Part shown: positions 46,751 through 57,509 of the stretch, piece after piece | How positions within the stretch are numbered: the first letter of the stretch is position 1 | Layout: every line of letters begins with the position of its first letter | Program-made: the position numbers and the translations under genes | Notes under the pieces: generated by a model | The model's input: only the letters and a program-made list of their open reading frames with translations | The model's database searches: none | What the model was told of the DNA's origin: nothing | Source: Carettochelys insculpta | Lineage: Eukaryota > Chordata > Testudines > Carettochelyidae | DNA: 64,000 nucleotides | Reading direction: 5' to 3' | Assembly (NCBI RefSeq): GCF_033958435.1 | Contig: NC_134167.1 | Location: 2,934,001-2,998,000 of the forward strand

Positions 46751-47161
46751 GGCCGTGTCTACACGAGCCAAAAACTTTGAAATGGCCATGCAAATGGCCA
46801 TTTCGAAGTTTACTAATGATACATATTCAGCGCCTCATTAGCATGCAGGCGGCCGCGGCACTTCAAAATTGACGCGGCTCGTCCAGACGGGGCTCCTTTT
46901 TGAAAGGACCCTGGCTACTTTGAAGTCCCCTTATTCCTATGAGCAGATGGGAATAAGGAGACTTTGAAGTAGGCTGGGTCCTTTCGAAAAGGAGCCCCAT
47001 CTGGACGAGCCGCACGGCAGCGAGCCGCGTCAATTTTGAAGTGCTGCGGCCACCCGCATGCTAATGAGGCGCTGAATAAGTATTTCAGCGCTTCATTAGT
47101 AAACTTCAAAATGGCCATTTGCATGGCCATTTCAAAGTTTTTGGCTAGTGTAGACATAGCC
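46751..47161. mobile_element. Large palindromic DNA element with 3-bp TSD
   Basis: Ends GGCCGTGTCTACACGAGCC and GGCTAGTGTAGACATAGCC are inverted. Pairing continues along nearly the whole 411 bp (AATGGCCATTTCGAAGTTTA, CGCGGCTCGTCCAGACGGGG against CCCCATCTGGACGAGCCGC) to a centre near 46945. Flanking ATT is duplicated exactly (46748-46750 and 47162-47164). The GG..CC ends and 3-bp duplication suggest a PIF/Harbinger-like non-autonomous element, though that superfamily prefers TWA. Non-coding. Confidence 0.85.
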
Positions 47162-47385
47162 ATTGTCTTGAGCACTGGGCCATTAAGTTCCTTAAGTACC
47201 TCTAATGTCTTTCATGAGAAGACCTATATTAATAAAACAAGTTTCCATTTAATATTTCTAACTTCACATAGAACAATGATACAATAGGCTCCATGGTAGG
47301 TTACCAACCATGCTGTGCATTGAGTTTATTCAATATATACTGATTCAGCTTCAAAACCACATTTCCATAAAAATATGGGGACCTT
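47162..47385. other. Spacer between two palindromic elements
   Basis: AT-rich 220 bases with ATTAATAAAACAAGTTTCCA; could be continuation of the interrupted LTR but not clearly. Confidence 0.3.
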
Positions 47386-48095
47386 GGCTACGTCTACACG
47401 TGCACCCAACTTCGAAATAGCTTATTTCGATGTTGCGACATCGAAATAGGCTATTTCGATGAATAATGTCTACACGTCCTCCAGGGCTGGCAACGTCGAT
47501 GTTCAACTTCGACGTTGCTCAGCCCAACATCGAAATAGGCACAGCGAGGGAACGTCTACACGCCAAAGTAGCACACATCGAAATAAGGGAGCCAGGCACA
47601 GCTGCAGACAGGGTCACGGGGCGGACTCAACAGCAAGTCGCTCCCTTAAAGGGCCCCTCCCAGACACACTTTCATTAAACAGTGCAAGATACACAGAGCC
47701 AACAACTAGTTGCAGACCCTGTATATGCAGCACGGACCCCCAGCTGCAGCAGCAGCAGCCAGAAGCCCTGGGCTAAGGGCTGCTGCCCACGGTGACCACA
47801 GAGCCCCGCAAGGGCTGGAGAGAGAGTATCTCTCAACCCCCCAGCTGATGGCCGCCATGGAGGACCCCGCTATTTCGATGTTGCGGGACGCGGATCGTCT
47901 ACACGTCCCTACTTCGATGTTGAACGTTGAAGTAGGGCGCTATTCCCATCCCCTCATGGGGTTAGCGACTTCGACGTCTCGCCGCCTAACGTCGATTTCA
48001 ACTTCGAAATAGCGCCCAACACGTGTAGACGTGACGGGCGCTATTTCGAAGTTACTGCCGCTACTTCGAAGTAGCGTGCACGTGTAGACGCAGCT
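47386..48095. mobile_element. Long GTCTACAC-type DNA element with unique core
   Basis: Ends GGCTACGTCTACACGTGCAC and GTGCACGTGTAGACGCAGCT are inverted. The interior repeats TTCGAAATAG, ATCGAAATAGG and GTCTACACG several times near both ends around a GC-rich core (about 47590-47870) that is not palindromic. Flanking triplets CTT and CTA differ by one base. At 710 bp it is longer than its relatives, so the core may derive from an autonomous parent. Open frames inside (up to 105 codons) have no identified transposase motif. CpG is more frequent than in the flanks. Confidence 0.75.
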
Positions 48096-48469
48096 CTAGT
48101 GTCACATACCTGTAATCCACTGGATTACAATCCACGGAGGGTATCAGTTTTTACTGCCAGCAGTTGCAGAGCCTTGGTGGTTTATCTTAAACTGGAGTGG
48201 TTTGCACTTTTAGCTTTGGAAGTTCCCTGTTTGGTCACTAGTGCATAGGCCAAGAGAGCAATCACCACACACACTTTTCTTTACACTGGTTCACATTAAT
48301 CTGTGTCTATTACTCCTCTAGCTGAGAAAAGATGGTTGGCTTGTAAGTGCTTTTTCAGGCTATAAATTCTTTGGGGGCAGGAACTGTCGTTTTCTATGAA
48401 TTTGTCATGCACAGTTGGCCCCAGCCTGATTGACCTGGAGGACAAGCGCTTGAAAAAAAGTGATATCCA
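48096..48469. other. Unassigned DNA with repeat scrap
   Basis: ATAAATTCTTTGGGGGCAGG at 48362 begins a short piece related to the 24625 repeat. Confidence 0.4.
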
Positions 48470-48580
48470 AGTACTTTAGCAAAGGAGAAACTGAGGCATG
48501 GGGAGAGGAAAGCAATTGCTCAAGTTCACAGAGGTAGTCAGAGCTAGAAATAGAACAAGTTCCTTGATTAGATCTCATTG
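48470..48580 (+). mobile_element. MIR-like SINE
   Basis: GGAGAAACTGAGGCATGGGG, AGAGGAAAGCAATTGCTCAA, GTTCACAGAGGTAGTCAGAG, 'ctagaaatagaac' follow the MIR core well. Confidence 0.7.
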
Positions 48581-49857
48581 TAATTATTCCATGGAAAAGT
48601 TTGGAGTTTTCATCATAAATATATGCAAAAATTTGCCTTCATAAAAAAAAAATCAGATGTGAAAGACAGATGAATACTGAACTTTCCAGCAACTGAAAAT
48701 TATGTCTTCTTTAAACTTAACTTCCCCCCCACCTCATTTTAAACAATAGTTTACAAGCTTTTCTGTCAAACAAAAAACCCCAAAAAACAAACAAAAAAGA
48801 GAGAGAGAGAGAGAGAGAGAAATAATGTTTTGTTTTTTATTTGTGGGGCAGAGAGAGTGAAATATTTCCCAGACAGCTCTACCAGTGACCATATAGCCTT
48901 TCATTGTTTCTGTTGGAGCACTGCATGACAGAAATCAGTGTGTGTGAAAGCAGCTTCAATCCACAAGGAAATATTGTGGTAATATGAACAGGCAAGAGAG
49001 CCATTGAAGAGCCTTGCCTGTTTACATCAGGAAGGGTTTATCTGAACATGATAGCTAATTTTTGTAGAGAACCTTTTATCTGTAGATTTCACAGAACTTT
49101 GCAAAGGCAGTAAATAGCATTATGCCCACATTCAGCTCAAAGATAATGTGGCTATTGGTGTGTCATTAGCTGCTTCTTCAGTAAATCCTCCATTTTCTAG
49201 GCTAAAGGAATAGGGAAGTCTTTTTTTTTGAGAAGAAAGCTTCTGCATGAGGAAGTAAATTTCTGAGAAAGTAGATGAGGTTATCAAGGTTTTAGTGACT
49301 ATTCTGTACTTTTAAAGGCCTCAAGTGGAGTCAGATTTATGAATGTTTTGTTAAGAATCAAGGGGTTTACTATTCTTTTCATTAATAGGACTTTAACTAT
49401 AACTGGCAAACTGTGTTATTCTTACTTGGCCTCAAATTACAACATACTGTTTGAGTATTCATAATGGACTTCATAATGAAATGGACAGCTGGAGGGGGCC
49501 ATGCTGGATTACAGTAAGAAACACAATGACATCTAACTGGGGTAGGACTGCAATGCAGAGAAAAAATATATTCAGTGGGAAAAGAGACCATGATTTACGA
49601 TGAGCTACTTAGGCTCATTTTCATTGAACTGTATTTTCCTACACTGATCAGGTAAATTTTTAATTTTAATGCAGGGTTTAGGGTTAGGTATTGGGTTTTG
49701 GTTTGCTTTTATAGAATGGGAGGGGGGTTGTGGTTATGCTGTAGTGAACAGCTCAGTACTTGCAAGGTGGCTTCAAAAGGTAATGTAGTTCTTACAGTTG
49801 CATAAAGAAGCCTAGGCATTGCTCACTGACAGTTCCCTACTCAGTTTTGCTGAGACA
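48581..49857. other. Unassigned DNA
   Basis: Apart from the GA array listed separately, no gene or element recognised. Confidence 0.45.
48799..48820 (+). repeat. GA dinucleotide microsatellite
   Basis: Eleven GA units directly after an A-rich run. Confidence 0.9.
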
Positions 49858-50113
49858 TAGGGCACATCTGCACTAAAGGCTGGATCAGTGGGTGAGGGTT
49901 GATTTCTCATGTCTAGCATAGGTGTAAAACACTGACCGCCATACACTCTCCCATCACCTCCAGTACTCTACAAAAACAAAAAGAGAGGTGGAGTTGACAG
50001 GAGAACGTCAGCTGTCAATTTAATGCAGTGAAGATACCACAGTACTGTAATCAGATATAAGTACATTTCCTTGTGCTACGTTATTCACATAGCTGAAGTT
50101 GCGTAATTTAGTT
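49858..50113. mobile_element. DNA element related to the 9313 copy
   Basis: Starts TAGGGCACATCTGCACTAAA and includes GAGTTGACAGGAGAACGTCA, GTGAAGATACCACAGTAC and ATTCACATAGCTGAAGTTGC. The last parts parallel the interior of 9313-9588. The right terminus is missing or decayed. Confidence 0.45.
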
Positions 50114-50685
50114 AGCCAGCCTGTGATGGTCTGGACCAGGGCATAGAGGAGGTACATTGTGTGATAAGCAAATAATCTGAGGGTGAAATAGGATGTCAGT
50201 CAATGAACAAGATGAATCCGTACCAAGATGCTTCATCAAAATTAGAGATGGGAAAGGTCTTTGGGTTCTAAATGTTCACCTTTAAACTAAATGAAACAGA
50301 GGTTTGGGTGTGGCCAGAATTATCAGCAACTCATACAGAGGGGCCTGTTCATGCAGACTCATAAACCAAGTTGAAACCAAGATATACAGAACAGGAAATC
50401 CTAACCGAGGTTCGGTTGGGACCGAAGTGAACCATTCACCCACAGCAGAGAACAACATGAGGTACGAACCATCTTTCCATCTGTGGCGATGGTTTGCTGT
50501 AGACAGAATAAATGAACACAAAGCATCAAAGGTGTTAATATGATCCTGTAGTTGTCTAACATTAAAATCTTTTTAAACAAGGTTCAAATTTGTTGTAGAG
50601 AGACCTCAGCCTGCTGAGTACTGTGGCGAACCCATCATTAAAAATCCTTGATGCAGAGGCTATGAAACAAAACATTAAATAGCCA
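50114..50685. other. Unassigned DNA
   Basis: Two overlapping 79-codon frames on opposite strands at 50282-50543 are mutual shadows with no domain. Confidence 0.4.
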
Positions 50686-51112
50686 AGAAGAGTGAGGTAA
50701 TGTCTTTTATTTGACCAACTTCTCTTGGGCTATGTCTACACTTTCCCTCTTCTTCGAGGGTGCATGGTAATCAGGCTGATAGGAGATTACTAGTGAAGTG
50801 CTGTAATACATATGCAACACTTAATTTGGCTAATTCTCCCATGCAGCAACTTCGAAGTGTCATACTTTGAAGTGCTGGCATGCTATATAGCCGCAGGGAA
50901 GTGCCTTTATTCCCCAAAGTTGCCGCAGGGGAGAATCAGCCTAATGGAGTGCTGCATATGCATCAGCCTGATTACAATGCCCCCTTCGAAGAAGGGGCAA
51001 GTGTAGATGTAGCCTTGGTGAGCAAGACAAGCTTCTGAGCTCACGCAGCTCTCCAAAGGCTGGCCAACGAAAGATATTAACTCACCTACCTTGTCTCTCT
51101 ACTACGCTGGTG
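50686..51112 (-). mobile_element. Third fold-back repeat with PLE-like core, interrupted
   Basis: The outer ends AGTGAGGTAATGTCTTTTAT (50690) and AAAGATATTAACTCACCTAC (about 51070) are inverted. The inner part, split by the 50728-51014 element, reads on the minus strand GAGCTGCGTGAGCTC followed by AGAAGCTTGTC. That is a hairpin then a GAAA-like triplet, as in the PLE arms but with a different stem sequence. Removing the insert and one TTG copy restores continuity (CTTCTCTTG then GTGAGCAAG). Confidence 0.55.
50728..51014. mobile_element. GTCTACAC-type element nested in fold-back repeat, 3-bp TSD
   Basis: Ends GGCTATGTCTACACTTT and CAAGTGTAGATGTAGCC are inverted. TTG is duplicated exactly (50725-50727 and 51015-51017). 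Interior pairs include CCTCTTCTTCGAGGG against CCCCCTTCGAAGAAGGGG and TCTCCCATGCAGCAACTT against AGTTGCCGCAGGGGAGA. 287 bp, non-coding. The youngest event at this spot because it interrupts the outer repeat. Confidence 0.85.
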
Positions 51113-53772
51113 CAGATGCTGCTATGAAAATTACCAGCACCCGGGGTTCTTTTAGCTGGAGAGAGTCTGTAGAAGAAAATTCCCCCACGAATAGTCTCTT
51201 GGTAGGTGTTAGATGGTCTATGGTTGGGAGGAGGTGGAAGGGAGAAAAAAGCCAGTAGGGAGCTATTTAAAGGACCAGTAGTGACCCAAGTTGCAACAGG
51301 ACAGTACCTGTGAGAAATTTTAAGTGATTTCCACCCCGAGTCCAATATTAATTAAACCTAACCACTTCCCTTGTAAGTGGGGTAGGTAGCAATTGAGGTT
51401 AGCCTCATTTCATAGACCACAAAATTGTGAGGCAATGGATTCAAGTGTCTCAGAGCACACACACAGTCTGCTGTGAAGCCTCAGAAGTTCTTAATCTCAG
51501 CATCTTTTTGCTACCTCACACTGCCAAACTTAATAAATGCATGTATGGCAGACAAGGCTGCAGTCTCCCCTCAGTGGCAGTGCTAATGGGAGTTACGTGT
51601 ACACTTGGAGGGGAAGGCAAGATTCCAGTTTCTTATGAGATGCCACAAGTCTGTTACAAGAGCTGAAGTGCAGTTTCAGGCAATCACTGTTGTAGACTAT
51701 ATTGATGATGCGTGTGACCTTTTTAATATTGCTAAACTGAGAGGAGATCTGTATAAAGTGACTGCCAAAAGATGTCTGTTTAGAAATATATGAAATCTGT
51801 ATATTTGTCCTTCCTGATGTTTGCCATTTCATTAACTTGTTAAAAACCTATTGCAATCAAACTCTACAGTGCCATTAAAATGGGGCAGTATCTGACTATG
51901 TATCAGAGTAGGTAATTAAGGATTTAAGAATACTAACAAAATGGAAAAAAAGAAAAGATGGTAGAATATCTGCAACAATTACATTTAAACATATCAAATT
52001 TAGAACTGGTGATATGGAATACTTTTCCACAAAAGTAGCCTGTGCAACTCATTGTTACAAGATATCACTCAAGCCAAAAGCTCCACAGGGTTTAAAATAT
52101 ATTAAATATTTATGTGTGTGACATGAACACCCAATGTTTCCCTAGTAAGGATTAAAAATAAGAGTTTTGGAAAGAGTATAAGCTCTCCTTCTTCAGGGCA
52201 CATAACAGACCTTCAGTTAATGTCCTAAGCCAGCTGTTCCATAATGGTCTATTACAACTTTGACGCACCTTCCTCTGTTACTATTCCTCTGAAGCAGTTG
52301 ATGTTGTTCACTTTGAGAGACAAGATACTAGGTGAGATGGACTGCTGATTTGACCTAGTATGACTATCCTGTCTGTCCATTGGTCTGTCCATCCAAATGA
52401 TCAGTCTAAATCTTTTCTCTACCATCACTATCAAACCAAGCTTCAGTTCCTTCAGTAACATAATCCAAATGATTGGGACCATGATTCCACTTAATCCATT
52501 CATTATTTTTAAATGGGGGCCTGATAGACACATGGAAGTTTCTTGTTGCTGTGTGTTTTATCAGCTCTTTCTTCTGTTGTGCTTTTCTTAATTGCTTGTC
52601 TTGGCAGCAAGACACCTCCTTGCTATCCCAGTGAAATCTACAACTCCCTCTGGGAATGTTTTGGCAAAGGGTTCTGTGGAGTCCTTCACTCAGAAAACAG
52701 TGGATACTTAAGACTAACGTCAAGAGGCTCTTCAATCGAGGTTATATTTATTTAGTTAGTTAGTTAGTTATTTTTACCTCCACAGAACGAGGACAGAGCC
52801 CCTTTATACCCCGTTTCTCCCAAGAAATCTTGGTAGAAGCACCCTGCTCGTGGTCTAGTATTAAAGCAATAGGAAATTATGTTAAAGGGAAGTTTTGTTA
52901 ATTTGTTATTCCCTAGTTTTGGGATCTTTTTTATTGGTGCTTGCTGTGGCTTGGAATCTCATTTGTTTTACATTCCAGCCACTGACTTAGATCTCAGCAA
53001 GAATACACTCCTGCCGTTTGTTCCTATTCTGTCAGTTTTATCCCTTGTAGCTTGTGAATCTCTTCAAAAGTGGAATGACACTTTAAAAAGAGAGAGCAGT
53101 ATGAGCCTCATAACCAGTAACTGTGCAAGAGACCCAGGCTATATCACAAGACATTTCAGAAGGATTAATTTTTTGAACAGAAGCAATCTGCTATTTGAAA
53201 TAGTCTAATACATGCTAGAGGAGAGCCCTAATCCATCATATGTATCTTCAGAAATTAATAAAAAGGTATAAGGTATTCAGTTTCAACTACAGACTTTTCC
53301 ATCTTAGAGTATCCTTAGATTCACTTTCCCACTCATCACAGCAGCTGTCTCATTATGGACATCCATTCTTATTCCAATATAGAAGGGGTCCAGGAAATCG
53401 TCATGAGAGGAGATAATAGCAATTCTTTCCCCTTCTTTCTGTGATTCTTCACCCTCGAAATGAAATAGTGACAATTGACTGCAGTGTTTCACTTCTGTAG
53501 CCCTATATGTCTGAGACACAAAATTCTAATGAAGGGTGGTTGTACCAGGGCTAGATGGTCACAAAAACTCTTGCTAAGGCACTCTTCTAATACTTAGAAT
53601 GCATTGCCGCATTCAAATCGAGAACTTATTGGATTGTATATGCATAGGGATAATGAGTAGATCTGGGAGAATGATTTTATTTTTTTGTTCTGAAAAAATG
53701 CCTTGTTGGCAAATTTACTGTTCATCAGAAAATGTGTGCCTAGATTCCATGTCAAGAACCTTGCAGGAGATA
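51113..53772. other. Unassigned DNA
   Basis: About 2.6 kb. Includes the TTAG array listed separately. A 109-codon plus frame at 52879-53208 and a 109-codon minus frame at 52406-52735 show no recognised domain. No gene called. Confidence 0.45.
52752..52770 (+). repeat. TTAG tetranucleotide microsatellite
   Basis: Four to five TTAG units; short slippage array. Confidence 0.8.
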
Positions 53773-53970
53773 CAAATCCTTGTGCTTGATGGCAGGAGCC
53801 AAGCTCTACATGATGTAGGCTAGGAAGAAACTTCCCCTGGGGACAGGTTACTACACCACTGCCCACCACAGACTTTCTTGTATCTTTTTCTGGAAAAAAA
53901 AATAGGCGATGTCTACTGCAAAGGGAAACTGAACTAGATGCTCTGATTCAGTATGGCACTTCCTATGTTA
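53773..53970 (+). mobile_element. CR1 LINE 3' end, plus orientation
   Basis: ATACAAATCCTTGTGCTTGA, AGGAAGAAACTTCCCCTGGG, GACAGGTTACTACACCACTG and 'actgaactagatgctctgattcagtatggcacttcctatgtta' follow a CR1 3' end in sense. The only plus-oriented CR1 piece in the window. Confidence 0.78.
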
Positions 53971-54383
53971 CACCCCATCGTGTCAATTAATGGATGGGAA
54001 ATTTAGAGTAGATGAAAGCAACTATCACCTTGCAGACTGTAGAGTTAAGCCATGAAAATAATTTCTGCATGAGACTAAGTACAATACAGTCTAATTTTAT
54101 GATCCTTAGGAACCCTTGTTATGTATTCTGAGATATGGATAAGCTCATTTAATACTTGAGGAGGTTAACTGATCACGTGCAAGGATCAGAAGGTGATTCC
54201 CTCAAGCCACTTGGGGAGTAGCAAGGCTCAAATGGCTATGTGCTTTATATTTGCTACTACAACCTTCCTCTGAATTATTATGTATTGGCTACTTCAGGCT
54301 GTAGCATCCTGGACTTGTCAGACAAAGTCTCTAATCTGCTATGGCAAATCCTGAATCCATTAGGGGTAATTTCTCTCCTTTAT
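53971..54383. other. Unassigned DNA
   Basis: Nothing identified. Confidence 0.4.
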
Positions 54384-54460
54384 CCTATGGCACCTTATAA
54401 ACTAACAGATTTATCAGAGCATAAGCTTTTGTGGGCAAAGATCCACTTCATTAGATGCAT
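54384..54460 (-). mobile_element. Single arm of PLE-type element, second subfamily
   Basis: CCTATGGCACCTTATAAACT, AACAGATTTATCAGAGC, ATAAGCTTTTGTGGGCAAAG, ATCCACTTCATTAG. On the minus strand the core reads CTAATGA, hairpin, AAAA, a decayed form. No second arm. Confidence 0.7.
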
Positions 54461-55207
54461 GTTTTTGAGGCTGACAATGTCACCATTGCGTTCAGTTGTC
54501 CATTGGCAAAGCTTTTTTTTTGACCACCCTACACTTTCTAAGTTTCTTCAGCTCCCAATATTCACCTTTAAGACCTGATCCTCAAAATGATGAAATTTGT
54601 CATGGGATGGAAATTCCATTTCCTGCTGTTAGGTCCGTGGGAATCTTATAATCTTACAAACTTTGTCATTGTGGTGCACCCTAATCCACCCTTCAACAGC
54701 TGAACCTGATCACTTTAGATGTCAACTTTATGACAGGCCAATAAAGAAACCTCTCTGAAAAGTTCAGATTCAAACAGAGTGATTATAAGTCAGATTCTAT
54801 GCATATTCTCAAATGGACTAACATATGTCTATTTCATTCAATTCCTGTATAGATCATTAGCTGCCCATGTGCTACAGTGTGCTAAGAAACAAAACTTAAG
54901 TCGTTAACAGCTTATCACATTTTTACAAATCCACTTATGAATTCATGTTTTATCCATTGTTACTCTCTGTTGCCTGGTTTCCTTTCATGGTTCATGCAAG
55001 GCCTACACTAGCCAGCTCCAGAAGTAATCTCCAGTTGTGCTTTACTAAAATAGTGTTGAAGAAGCTGTGAAGAAGATTAATAAAACCCTTCAGAAGACAG
55101 ATTCCTGTTGTGCAAGAAGTGGTAGCTGCCATGGTGCTTGAGCCAATCATGCACCATTCCATGTTTTAATAGCTCAGGAGGACTCTGAATCTATCAGTCA
55201 TAGCAGG
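54461..55207. other. Unassigned DNA
   Basis: Nothing identified. Confidence 0.4.
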
Positions 55208-55446
55208 GGATGGCCTACACTACAAAGCTAGATTGGCTCAGGCCTGTGAAAAATTTCTCACCCTAGAATGCTGTTAAGTTGATTTAAGCTCCAGTGTAGA
55301 CACCAAGAATTTTTCCATTGGCCTAACTCCTGTTCTTCAGAGGTAGATTAAGTACAGCAATAGATGATGCTTCTGATGCTGTAGCAAGCATTTACACTGC
55401 AGTGTTGCATCTATGTTTCTGTAGCATTTCTACTATGGACATACTT
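55208..55446. mobile_element. Possible short DNA element
   Basis: GATGGCCTACACTACAAAGC, CTCCAGTGTAGACACC and a loosely inverted end ACTATGGACATACTT resemble turtle elements with 'gtctacac' ends. Boundaries approximate. Confidence 0.38.
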
Positions 55447-55743
55447 TAAGCATGCAAACTAATTCCAAAGAGGTCAGAAGACTTTTTGTAGGTCTTCAAC
55501 TTGCAGAAGGTGAGTGTCTCAAAATAAGGTGCTGAGTCCTCTTTTCTTAGAACTTGTCCACATAGTATATAAGGGTATAGTTTTACTTCTGTAACTCACT
55601 GTCTAGATGCTTTGATTCAAAATAACTGAGTGAGGATGCAGTAGGATTTGATTTGAGTGTAGGGGGCACAGTCTTTGAAATCAGGACCTTTGAAATCCCC
55701 TTTACTTGCAATGTTTTCTTTGTTTGGAATTAAGAATGAAGCT

Positions 55744-55981
55744 ATCAAAACAAAAAGCAGTCAAGTAGCACTTTAAAGACTAGCAAAATAGTTTATTAGG
55801 TGAGCTTTCGCAGGACAGACCCACTTCTTCGGACCATAGCCAGACCAGAACAGACTCAATATTTAAGACACAGAGAACCAAAAACATTAAGCAAGGAGGA
55901 CAAAGCAGAAAAAGATAATCAAGGTGAGCAAATCAGAGAGTGGAGGGGTGGGGGGGAAGGTCAAGAATTGGATTGAGCCAA
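55744..55981 (-). repeat. PLE left terminal arm (inverted)
   Basis: Reverse complement of the right arm without the outermost tail of about 38 bases. Contains the hammerhead-like core in reverse: GAGCTTTCGCAGGACAGACC then CACTTCTTCGGACC, slightly mutated. Confidence 0.9.
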
Positions 55982-57509
55982 GACGATATCCAGTTATGTG
56001 GACTCCCTCCTCAAACCCTATGCCACCAACACTCCCAGCTATATGCGAGATACCACCGACTTCCTGAGGAAATTACAAAACATTGGAAAAGTTCCTGATA
56101 ACGTCATCCTTGCCACAACGGATGTAGAGGCTCTGTACACTAATATTCCACATAAAGACGATTACAAGCAGTCAGGAACACCATCCCTGATGCCACCACA
56201 GTCAATCTGGTGTCTGACCCCTGTAACTTTGTTCTCACACACAATCATTTCCGTTTTGGGGACAATTTATACCTCCAGATTAGTGGAACTGCTATGGGCA
56301 CCCGCATGGCCCCACAATATGCTCATATATTTATGCCTGACCTGGAACAACGATTCCTCAGCTCTCGTCCCCTATTACCACTCCTCTACTTAAGATACAT
56401 TGATGACATCTTTATGATTTGGACCCATGGTACAGAGGCTCTAGAAGAATTCCACAGAGACTTTAACAATCTACACCCCACCATCAACTTATGCCTTGAT
56501 TACAACATGCAAGAGATACATTTCCTGGACACTACAGTACTAATCAAGGATGGCCTGATCAGTACCACACTGTATCGAAAACCTACTGATCGCTATACTT
56601 ATCTACACCCTTCTAGTTTTCATCCTGCATACGTGACTAGATCCATTGTTTACAGTCAAGCTGTTAGGTACAATCGCATTTGCTCTGATCCAACTGACAG
56701 AGACCAAAAACTACAAGAACTTTACCAAATATTCATAAACCTGAATTACCCACCAGGAGAAGTAAAAAAAACAAATCGACAGGGCCAGACGAATACCCAG
56801 AGACCAGCTACTCCAAGATCGACCCAAAAAAGCCAAGAACAGAACACCGCTGGTCATCACCTACAGCCCCCAACTCAGACCACTGCAAAGAATTATTAAA
56901 GACCTACAACCTATCCTTAATCAGGATGCTACACTCCAGAAGACCCTGGGTGACATCCCTGTTCTCTCCTACAGACAACCTCGCAGCCTCATGAGGATCC
57001 TCACTAACAGCCACAGTCTATACCCCAGGAACACCAGTCCTGGAACCTTTCCCTGCAACAAAGCCCGCTGCCAGCTTTGTCCACATATCTTCTCTGGAAA
57101 TACCATCACTGGACCTAACCAGGCTACTCACAGAATCACGGGCACTTTCTCATGCTCCTCTACTAACATCATATATGCCATCATGTGCCAACAATGCTCA
57201 GATGCTTTGTATATTGGATAGACTTCTAACTCCCTTAGACAAAGGGTCAACGGGCACAAAACAGACATCAAAACAGTCCAGATCCACAAACCAGTTAGTC
57301 AACATTTGAATGGAATGGGGCATTCTGTCAATGACCTAAAGGTATGTGTGTTACTGAAAAGGAATTATCACACCGTTTTGGAAAGAGAAGTGGACAAGCT
57401 GACTTTTATATTCAAATTCGGCACATTAACACATGGTTTAAATCGTGATGGGAACTTTCTGAGTCACTATAAGGGCTCGTCTGCATACGTGGCTCAATCT
57501 AATTCTTGA
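55982..57509 (+). pseudogene. PLE reverse transcriptase / GIY-YIG endonuclease, broken
   Basis: Three frame segments make one protein remnant. 55982-about 56160 carries the RT region around TTDVEALYTNIPH (motif A aspartate codon at 56121). About 56160-56780, in another frame, has SGTAMGTRMAPQYAHIF (motif B), YIDDIFMIW (motif C, codons 56396-56422), FLDTTVLI and LYRKPTDRY. About 56780-57509 returns to the first frame with a Cys-containing linker and the endonuclease start IIYAIMCQQC..LYIG. A stop at 57219-57221 falls right after YIG; the frame then continues through NSLRQRVNGHK to a natural end inside the right arm. So there are two frameshifts, one stop and a missing N-terminus. Both RT aspartates of motif C remain. 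Family identity is firm from motif order. Confidence 0.92.

Noticed and set aside
47459..48012. Open frames of 70-105 codons in the 47386 element
   Set aside because: They read through repeated terminal modules; no transposase catalytic motif seen.
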